The notes under the pieces: model-generated
Seen by the model: only the letters and a program-made list of their open reading frames with translations
What the model was told of the DNA's origin: nothing
Databases searched by the model: none
Made by a program: the position numbers and the translations under genes
Origin: Isoetes taiwanensis
Lineage: Eukaryota; Streptophyta; Lycopodiopsida; Isoetales; Isoetaceae
DNA length: 64,000 nucleotides
Reading direction: 5' to 3'
Assembly: GCA_021234155.1 (NCBI GenBank)
Contig: JAJEKV010000003.1
Coordinates: 27,571,166-27,635,165 of the forward strand
Shown: in pieces, positions 57,094-64,000 of the stretch
How positions within the stretch are numbered: position 1 is the stretch's first letter
How the letters are laid out: each line of letters starts with the position of its first letter

Positions 57094-57840
57094 AATGTAA
57101 ATTGGACTTTTTGTTGAAATTACGCACGTCATTGGCATTATAGTTATGTGATTAAAAAAATGGTGTAATTGCTAAGTAAAAGTCCATTTACATTCAGAGA
57201 TAATGTGCCAGATTGCACAACATTTTCTCTCGTAATTATAGTTTCGTTTTGTATGAGGTGCTTCAGGCAATGGTTGGGATTAAGATTCTTGGCCCATATC
57301 GTATGCCAAACTGTATAATTTGGCATGTTTGAGTAGCTTGTTTCCATTTAGAGATTTAGTTCCTAATTTTTGTTCTTGTTGCCATGGTTAGCAAAATTTT
57401 TCCTTTGTGGCAGTCGTGACCTCTGAGCTAAATTGATCCTATCAGATTCTGCAACATCATTGTCATAGTTTTTTTTACTGCCCTTCAAACCTGAATAGAA
57501 TAATGCTTTTCATAGCCAGCATAATTATGCTTGTTCCTTGCCCTTTAAGTAGATCTCCACTTTGATTATTTGAAATATTATCCTTCCACCTAGCAGTCTC
57601 CCATTAGAAGACTGGGGCTAAAGCATATTTACTTCACATCATGTGATGTTCCCCGAAAATATACGCCATAAATACGTATATTTCTAGGCCTCGTCATCAT
57701 AGAAGCCTATTATTATAGCCTTGTACACCATAGTAAGTGGGAAAGGGAGCATGGCCAAGTTATTTATACAAGAAATTTATCGCGACATTTCTTTTGTCCA
57801 ACCCCCTGCAAAAGAACTTTTGTGATAAGTCGAATAGATC
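57094..57840. other. unassigned AT-rich stretch
   Basis: No gene or repeat recognised. Confidence 0.4.
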
Positions 57841-57859
57841 TCAGTTCTGCACATGCTTG

Positions 57860-57960
57860 AGGTGCGAGAGAACATGCAGGAGTTGAACCTGCATTATTGC
57901 CGTTTGTTTTGTGCCCAGAGGATAGATAGGTGCTATAACTGACTACCATGGGATTCCCAT
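57860..57960 (-). repeat. tRNA-like SINE head (minus copy)
   Basis: On the minus strand, CCATGGTAGTCAGTTATAGC (A-box-like) is followed by GCAGGTTCAACTCCTGC, a perfect T-arm with B-box. The 3' part continues ATGTTCTCTCGCACCTCAAG, homologous to the plus-strand element at 22,265-22,310. An unusually long anticodon-arm region argues for a SINE or tRNA pseudogene. Confidence 0.6.
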
Positions 57961-57986
57961 TATTGTGTGTCCCGTCTCTTCTTTTG

Positions 57987-58315
57987 GCATCCGATGACAG
58001 CCAGTGGGTTTTGGGCCTAGGTGGGGATTGCCCATTACCGACGGCTTGACCACTAGGCTGTTACCGCGATGGACATTTATTTTATTTTATTTTTGCATCC
58101 GATGACAGTCAGCGGGATATGGCTTTTGGATGGGGGTCACCCATTACCAATAGCTTGACCACTAGGCTGTTACCGCGATGGATGTTCTTTTCATTTATTT
58201 TTTTTGCATCTAATGACAGTCAGTGGGTTTTGGGCTTTGGATAGGGGTCACCTATTACCAATAGCTTGACCACTAGGCTGGCATCACGATGGCTATTTAT
58301 TCTATTCATTTGTTG
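57987..58315 (-). repeat. three tandem ~110-bp repeats with A-box-like motif
   Basis: Units start at 57,987, 58,095 and 58,206, each GCATCCGATGACAGTCAGTG through CCACTAGGCTGTTACCGCGA and a TTTATTTT spacer. Read on the minus strand, each contains AGCCTAGTGGTCAAGC, an A-box-like sequence, but no good B-box. They may be tandem partial SINEs. Confidence 0.75.
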
Positions 58316-58587
58316 CCTTTCTTTTCAATTCCTCAAAGAAAATGAATGAGAGGGAATCACATGGTAATCAGATAGCACGTCATCTATCGTATGGGCATAG
58401 AAGGGTTTTTTTTTTTTTGGTCTTTGGCATACCTTATCTGAATAACTTCCGAATAGTGTCATCTATAGAAGAGGACTGAAGAAGTCGTCTATACCTGTCT
58501 AAGTAGTGGTCAGAGAAAACACACGTTAGCACAATTTGTTCCAGACAATTTGTCTGGAGATAAGAGGATCATCACATCACATGGTAC

Positions 58588-58772
58588 CTGTGAAAGGCAA
58601 AGGACATACCTTACTTGAAGTTCAACTTCTTGCAGACGATACACTGCTACATCATCTTTTGTAAACTGTACAATACCATACATATGAAAGGCAGAGGATA
58701 TATCTTACTTGAAGTTTAACTCCTTGCAGACGATACACTGCTACATCATCCTTTGTGAACATTACAAAGAAG
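58588..58772. repeat. two tandem ~94-bp repeats 3' of the Helitron gene
   Basis: TGAAAGGCAAAGGACATACC through CGATACACTGCTACATCATC recurs after 94 bp with few changes. The pair sits just after the stop of the RepHel gene (which reads leftward), where the 3' part of the Helitron should be. No hairpin with a CTRR terminus was found. Confidence 0.75.
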
Positions 58773-58790
58773 AGCTAAAAAAGTACCTTA

Positions 58791-60137
58791 TCAACAGAGG
58801 AGCTCCTTATAGACGATATTTTTGGTACGCCTCGATGTGTTCTCTGGTGAGAGGAGGATGAGTGCATCTTCTCTCTTCCGCATGCGAGTAAGAGCCGTGT
58901 ATAACTGGCCATGTGCAAATACATCGGTACGCAGGTCAATGACAACGCGATCCAATGTCAGCCCCTGGCAGCTATTGAAGGTGGTCGAATAAGATAAACG
59001 GAGTGGCAATTGTCGTCTGTGAATGGTCCATGGCCGGTTCTCTGGTTGATAGAAAAAGTCAGTTCTAGAAATTGGGTATGTACATGCATCGTCCTCGGAT
59101 GCCTCGTCTAGTACTTTCACCATGACAAATTTTGCGTGCATTGACACGACCATAACTCTGGCATTTTTTACCAAACCCTTTTCCATATCCAACCGTTTCA
59201 TAATGCGGCATATGGCCCCTACTTTAAGCTTCAGCTCATGGTTGGGTATTCCGGAATGTGTGAAGTTATTAAGGAAATCAGAGGTTGCATAAGGGTGGTC
59301 GCGTATAATTTCATCTTGCTCGGTGATGTGGTCATGACTATAATACAATTTGTCAGGACTAGGAACTCTACCAAGAATGCGATCATTGAAGCTATCAACA
59401 CTCTTGTTAATTGTCGACAATGTATTTCGTGTCTTACATGAAATTGGATTTCGCAGTATGTCACATGGATATAAAAATTCAATGCTATCTTCTATGCTAG
59501 TAGTTATATTAAATATATCTAGAGAGACTGTCGAGTCCTCCCAATTTTCTCCTATGTGATCGACGAAACGCATTAGTTCAACATCAGCTGCGTTACGGAT
59601 CGGCTCTTCCAATCTCATTACACGAAAAGTTTGCCACAGTGATGAGGATTTTATGGATGCATTATATGTTGCATTTCTCCCCCCTCCCTTTACAACAGGT
59701 GCGACTTGTCTAAAATCTCCAGAAGCAATGAAATGCTTGCCTCCAAAGGGAAGATTGTTCTTGCATAGTCGTTGTAATAGATGATGGGTACTTTCTATGA
59801 CAGCTTTATTGGCCATTGGAAATTCATCCCAGATGATGACCTTAGCTGCAATGAGCAGATCCGCTGCTCCAGAATCATGTTCTATCATTGAATGAAGCCC
59901 TGCGTTATTTTCTTCTACGGGGATTTGGAACAACGAGTGGGCTGTTCGTCCTCCTGGGTATTGGAGACCTGCTAATGCTGTCGTACCGCATGGAAGAACT
60001 ATACCTTGGTTGCCTCGTATCAATAGGCATATGCAATTTAGAAGGAATGTTTTACCTCTGCCGGCCTTTCCATCGATGAACAAAGGTTGGTTGCTTTCTA
60101 GGTTCCCGAACGAAACTATATATCTTCCGTTGGTCAT
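58791..60137 (-). CDS. Helitron Pif1-like helicase domain (frame 2 of RepHel)
   Basis: A SF1B helicase of the Pif1/RRM3 type, fused to Rep in intact Helitrons. Walker A is GKAGRGKT (residues 23-30) and Walker B VIIWDEFPM (DE at 104-105). GDFRQVAPV (140-148) is the motif III-like segment, CQGLTLDRVVIDL (from 390) motif V, and LTRMRKREDALIL (416-428) motif VI. The frame is open for 448 codons. Its nominal start is not real: the region before the Walker A overlaps the end of the Rep frame, so the two ORFs are one gene split by a single-base shift between 60,052 and 60,137. It would unwind the donor strand during rolling-circle transposition. Confidence 0.92.
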   Translation of the reverse strand: MTNGRYIVSFGNLESNQPLFIDGKAGRGKTFLLNCICLLIRGNQGIVLPCGTTALAGLQYPGGRTAHSLFQIPVEENNAGLHSMIEHDSGAADLLIAAKVIIWDEFPMANKAVIESTHHLLQRLCKNNLPFGGKHFIASGDFRQVAPVVKGGGRNATYNASIKSSSLWQTFRVMRLEEPIRNAADVELMRFVDHIGENWEDSTVSLDIFNITTSIEDSIEFLYPCDILRNPISCKTRNTLSTINKSVDSFNDRILGRVPSPDKLYYSHDHITEQDEIIRDHPYATSDFLNNFTHSGIPNHELKLKVGAICRIMKRLDMEKGLVKNARVMVVSMHAKFVMVKVLDEASEDDACTYPISRTDFFYQPENRPWTIHRRQLPLRLSYSTTFNSCQGLTLDRVVIDLRTDVFAHGQLYTALTRMRKREDALILLSPENTSRRTKNIVYKELLC

Positions 60138-61995
60138 TTTTCATTATGCTCGTCATTTGCATTACTTCATCTAAGTACCGTCCATGGTCAGAAAATTTTC
60201 GCAATTCATGCATGACATCTCTTCCAAGACGAGGCTGCAGTTGGAGACCAAATGCCATGATGTTGGTACTATGTTGTGTTAGAATGTTGTTGATTAAATG
60301 AAGGGATTCATTAAAAGCGATTGTTTCATCATTTGGGTACTCGTCTAGCAGGTCAACACTCATTGGTACTTTGAACCTGCTCCATAGCTCAATTGCTGGA
60401 CCTTGGTCCAGCAGTAACATGGCAAAAAGAAACCGTAGCTGTATGGGACTCAATGATAAGGAAGCAGCTTCTTCCATCACTAATATAGCCTCGTTATGTG
60501 CCGCAAGCAACCCTTCTGCCTCGGCAGCTTGCTGGTACGTTTCATATTGTTGCCCATTGACAATTTTCAGCTCATCCCATGTCCTTGCGGGGCGGTGCAG
60601 CAAAATTTGTCTTAAGTAGAAGGCCTCTCCCACTCGAGGCAATAGCAATCGTATTCTACAAACTATTGGCTGCCTCACTCTTTTCTTCACTATATTGGTC
60701 ACGAATCTTTCTCGTTCTTGTTCTACATAGTTCCCAGGTATGTCTACCAAGGCAGAATCGAACGCTATCAATGTGTGTTGTTCGTGATACTGAATGTACG
60801 TGAACGTATCAAACCCAGCATCTAAAGGACGTAAAAAGTATCGATCTAACAATGATCGTGTGCTAGACAGTGGTAGATGTAATGGTAGACATTTAACAGC
60901 AGGACACTTAGTAGTTATATCATAGGACATTGTCCTCCATGCCGCCTCCGTTGCGGATAAATACCGTGCCCTCAAGTAATCCTGTATGTCATCCCTGGGA
61001 GGTCTTTTAGGAACTTGATCAGATGAAATGTTCTCTGATGACCCATTTATGGTACTCTTCATTACTGATGGTTGACACGCGACACGCTCTCCTTCAGTAT
61101 TGTTTCTCGACGAGCTTTCTGCAGGTTCTTCATGCTGATTGCTTAATGACGACGGTATGAATGACGAATGCCTCTCTTGGGTAACTCGAAAGTTACCGCT
61201 GTCGAATCCTTTATATATATATCCATAAAGGTATGAGAATATATGTACTGTAGATGCTATATCCACCATGATGTGGCAATCCAATTCATGGAGCAGAAAT
61301 GCATTATATGGCACCACCCATACATCATCTATAGTTCTTCTCCTATACTGGACATAACCCTTTGAGTCGAGATATGTCGTTGGAGTGATATCCTTCGGAT
61401 ATTTGTAGCAACAGGTTGCGCCATCCGGCGAGCATCTATGAGTATGCTTATGAATCATAAATTTTTGAACTTGCCCTCGAAGGACTGGATCTGCAGGTAA
61501 TTCGGCGGAGATGATCTCATCGATGCACTCAACAGGTATCTCAGGCTCGGTTCGCAGGACGAGGTGAGAATGGGGCAATCCGCGTTTTTGAAATTCTATG
61601 ACAGTTATTACATATGATATCTGCTGAAAAAACTTATGAAGGAGCTCTTTTAACCGCTGTAATCTTCCATGGAAACAACGAACCACAATCATAGGGACAT
61701 CTGATGCATTCTGTCCAGCTCTCAGTGTGTCCTTTATTTCAGGCCAATCAGTATTTGTCGTCATAGTGATAAACAAAGTTGGATGCCCTTTGGCTCTAGA
61801 TAGAGCTAATGCATCAGCAACCTGAACAGAACACCACCGCTGGCTTCCTAAAAAAGATGATGGCAAGACAACGTCAGTTCGGTCGTCATTTTCTCGCTCT
61901 GAATAACCCTCGTCATATTGTATTCTTCTATTGCGAAATGCCGGCGTTCTAAAGTAATTCAATCGAGCATCCTCCACTCTTGAGTAAACCATCAT
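60052..61995 (-). CDS. Helitron Rep (HUH endonuclease) domain (frame 1 of RepHel)
   Basis: Open for 647 codons. It has the Helitron_like_N landmarks: VLPSSFLGSQRW (43-54), LFITMTTNTDWPEI (74-87), the metal-binding HUH motif in GLPHSHLVL (H142 and H144), and the two-tyrosine motif SYLYGYIYKG (Tyr 255 and 259). The usual Lys before the second Tyr is Gly here. The rest forms the long Rep-helicase linker. The N-terminal part is shorter than in full-length RepHel proteins, and the protein ends where the frame shifts into the helicase. Rep nicks and religates DNA at the Helitron ends. No stop codon lies within the 1.9 kb, so inactivation, if any, is recent. Confidence 0.9.
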   Translation of the reverse strand: MMVYSRVEDARLNYFRTPAFRNRRIQYDEGYSERENDDRTDVVLPSSFLGSQRWCSVQVADALALSRAKGHPTLFITMTTNTDWPEIKDTLRAGQNASDVPMIVVRCFHGRLQRLKELLHKFFQQISYVITVIEFQKRGLPHSHLVLRTEPEIPVECIDEIISAELPADPVLRGQVQKFMIHKHTHRCSPDGATCCYKYPKDITPTTYLDSKGYVQYRRRTIDDVWVVPYNAFLLHELDCHIMVDIASTVHIFSYLYGYIYKGFDSGNFRVTQERHSSFIPSSLSNQHEEPAESSSRNNTEGERVACQPSVMKSTINGSSENISSDQVPKRPPRDDIQDYLRARYLSATEAAWRTMSYDITTKCPAVKCLPLHLPLSSTRSLLDRYFLRPLDAGFDTFTYIQYHEQHTLIAFDSALVDIPGNYVEQERERFVTNIVKKRVRQPIVCRIRLLLPRVGEAFYLRQILLHRPARTWDELKIVNGQQYETYQQAAEAEGLLAAHNEAILVMEEAASLSLSPIQLRFLFAMLLLDQGPAIELWSRFKVPMSVDLLDEYPNDETIAFNESLHLINNILTQHSTNIMAFGLQLQPRLGRDVMHELRKFSDHGRYLDEVMQMTSIMKNDQRKIYSFVREPRKQPTFVHRWKGRQR

Positions 61996-62489
61996 CCAAT
62001 TAAATTGGGATTATGTCAACTCCAAAATCACGCCAACCTGCTATTGTCTTCTAGGGGGTTTTTGTTTTTTTTAATCTTTTTTTTTGGACTTCAAAAATAA
62101 CATAAGGTTGCGATTCACGTGTGACTTTTCATATGCGAATTGAAATATGCAGAAATGAAGAGCAAGTTGCTAACATAGATGAGACAAAAATTGCTTGCTC
62201 GATAGATGATAATATTAGGTTTGATAATAACAAATTGCATTATTTTATGAGGCAATTCGGACTTCGAAATTATCGATACATGGCACAAATATCATACAAA
62301 AATATCATATATTCCAATAAAACATTAAGGGATCAATCCATGTTTTTCCACGTATTTAACAAGGTGTGGTTCCATGTCACCGTTCTATCCAGTTAAGGCA
62401 GAATCTAACACTTCACCCACCATCATCCCCATAGCCAAATTATGCATAATAGACACAAACTTCACCGAGAAAATCATCATCGCCAAAGT
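61996..62489. other. flank between Helitron gene and HAD remnant
   Basis: The 5' side of the RepHel gene. A short plus-strand ORF (62,121-62,396) has no recognisable similarity. The Helitron 5' terminus should lie here or further right, but a unique TC end could not be picked out. Confidence 0.4.
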
Positions 62490-62990
62490 TTTTGGATCGT
62501 AAGATGGTGGATTCAGGGGCACTGTGTTTGATTGTAGAAGCATTTGAGAGCATCATCATCCACTATGATTATATCATCCTTATTCTCGATACCAAGTTAG
62601 TCCATCATGTTACTCAAGTGTTTGATGAAGATAGGCTTTCTGTTGGATCCTTGGGATTAGTGAACTTCACACATTTGTTACGATCCCAAAGGGTCAACCA
62701 ATGTCACGCATTTCCCCAGTGCCTCCAAAGTATCCTTGATGTTCCTTAGTTCCATGGATGACCAAATACCAACTCGAAATAACCTGAATGCCTCGTCTAG
62801 CATCTCCTTCAAGTGCGGCCCGCGGATAGATCCACTTGGTGTTTGATTCTACCGGTGTCCGATGAAACCGTTCTCTAGCCACTTTATTTTTTGGGAAAAG
62901 TCTTGCAAAGGACTCCGTTTAGGTCGAACATCACAACCTTCTTAGAAACGCAATGGAAGCTGAAACATCAAACATGTATCCCGGTCAGCA
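62490..62990 (-). pseudogene. FCP1-like HAD phosphatase-type pseudogene
   Basis: On the minus strand, KKVVMFDLNGVLCKTF (about 62,895-62,945) matches HAD motif I of plant FCP1-homology proteins (FDLNGLL). LDEAFRLFRVGIWSSMELRN (about 62,735-62,810) corresponds to the motif II strand 'VGVWSS'. KPIFIKHLSNMMD and DDIIIVDDDALK (about 62,530-62,630) match motif III ('LVDDSPYK'). Order and spacing fit. Stops between blocks and frame changes show it is dead. Some interruptions could be small introns but no good splice pairs are seen. Confidence 0.75.
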
Positions 62991-64000
62991 AGATACGATA
63001 ACACAAACAATACAAACGCGCCAAGCGTGATTTGAAATAGTCATAACCAAATCGCTTCGGGCGGATTTAGTTTGACAACGAAAAATAATCAAAGCACGCT
63101 TGGCGCGATTTAATTCAAAGGTAATACAAATTAAATCACGCGGCGTGGCGCTATTTCGATGGGCAAGGCCATACCTATCATCTTCGGTTTATTTTGCCGT
63201 CATCGGTCATTCTCCCCTTCGCCACCCTTAATCTTCGTCTTCTTCATTTTGTTAGAATTGTTATTTTCTATTAGTTCATTTGCGTCCTTCTGGCGACATT
63301 ATTTTACTATTGATTTGGCAAACCCGTGAATCACTAGAGCCAGCCGTTGCCTTCATTTTTCGGTTTCCACTGTCAATTAGTTCATTGTTAACTTGTGAAT
63401 CTACTCTATTGTTGCTTGCATCACCCGCAATGTGGGCAAAAATATTCCCTAAGTTCGCCGCCATCCGCGATTACTTTGAGCAACCCGGTTTAGCGACTAT
63501 TTGTTCATTCTTTGCTTTCCTTATCGTCGCAGATTACTAGTTCCCACTCCGAAGCAACGTCCACTTTTCGAATTGGACAAGTCTACGAGACTTTTGATTG
63601 CCGATGATTTCAGGGTTGCCATAAGGGCCTTTAGGAGACTTGGCAAGCACATGCATGAGGAATGGTTCAAGAAAGTCTTTGGCTGCTCATCACTCACAAA
63701 GCGGTGACATCTTCTTGCACCCATAAGAGCCCTCGGGCAATATAACCTCCAACATGAAGCTCCAAGCGGGTTGTATCAATTGGAGCAAATGCCTCGACGA
63801 GGTAAGCAGCCATAGGCGGGGAAATCCATTTTTATTTAAGGGACCCTTCTCCTTAGTTTGTAGCTCGACTTGATTTCCCCACTTAGGAGGGGGTCCCGAT
63901 CCTCATCCTCTTCGACTCATCCGATTACGGTGATCCCGATCCGTATGAAAGAATATAGTTCTTAAGTCCGGATCATCTAGAAGAAAACATTCCCATGCAC
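62991..64000 (+). other. unidentified coding-like region at window edge
   Basis: A plus-strand reading beginning after a possible acceptor at about 63,532 gives 'RPLFELDKSTRLLIADDFRVA' and 'RLGKHMHEEWFKKVFGCSSL', a helical, charged segment with plausible composition ending in a stop at 63,705. The overlapping minus-strand ORF is its shadow. Further right lies 'APIRALGQYNLQHEAPSGLYQ' in another frame. No family is recognised. 63,010-63,150 holds GCGCCAAGCGTGATTTGA-like repeats in both orientations. Confidence 0.3.

Noticed and set aside
58050-58320. Left Helitron terminus at the CCTAG motifs (minus strand CTAG|T)
   Set aside because: The motif recurs in three tandem repeats and lacks a subterminal hairpin; an A-box-like reading explains it better.

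Overview
The window is nuclear DNA of a land plant with a large, repeat-rich genome. The recognisable coding pieces are plant families: neutral/alkaline invertase (GH100), an NPF (NRT1/PTR) transporter, a GT31 beta-1,3-galactosyltransferase, a GH1 beta-glucosidase, histone H4 and a plant FCP1-like HAD protein. They are split by GT-AG introns and lie among degenerate transposons, satellites and microsatellites. No ribosomal RNA, organelle or bacterial operon structure was seen. The lineage cannot be fixed from sequence alone; a non-angiosperm vascular plant is only a guess.

Layout. 0-1.6 kb: an AGATTCC-type satellite, a tRNA-like element, 'GTAGGATC' repeats and an array of 16-bp palindromes. 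2.8-3.1 kb: the last exon of a neutral invertase. 4.07-5.48 kb: a decayed DUF4283-type retroelement ORF with a poly(A) tail. 5.8-9.56 kb: a decayed LINE with a repeat array upstream of ORF1, a deletion through its endonuclease, and RT and zinc-knuckle regions. 10.5-12.2 kb: an NPF pseudogene. 12.8-13.4 kb: a foldback element. 13.9-15.8 kb: unidentified minus-strand coding remnants. 16.2-18.3, 27.3-30.9 and 52.0-55.9 kb: three copies of one GT31 locus. Only the third is intact, with ten exons in a continuous frame; the other two have lost different exons. 18.76-18.90 kb: a histone H4 remnant. 19.5-20.5 kb: three good exons of a 5'-truncated GH1 gene. 22.5-25.2 kb: a composite repeat with GGGAATCTA-type satellite.

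The most striking feature is nested. A small non-autonomous Helitron (about 1 kb of its own sequence, 30,953-45,061) appears to have been invaded by a 13.1-kb CACTA-like transposon (31,627-44,736). The latter has CACAACA inverted ends, a 3-bp CAT target duplication and CpG-rich subterminal arrays of ACGTCGCATGCGACGT palindromes. It also holds an 8.8-kb internal array of ~1.13-kb repeats with a dimeric higher-order structure, and an intron-bearing gene whose intron carries six ~100-bp tRNA-like modules. A truncated relative lies inverted just downstream (45,062-46,974). A further copy of its end, together with flanking host DNA, is duplicated at 50.14-50.48 kb.

47-52 kb is mostly unassigned sequence with one conserved-looking unknown exon, a tRNA-derived SINE and a LINE fragment. 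56-58.8 kb holds a small MITE, tRNA-like SINEs and short tandem repeats. 58.8-62.0 kb encodes, on the minus strand, a Helitron RepHel protein split by one frameshift. 62.5-63.0 kb is an FCP1/HAD-like pseudogene. Only the GT31 gene at 53-56 kb looks functional as a host gene. The rest is a record of successive insertion, segmental duplication and decay.
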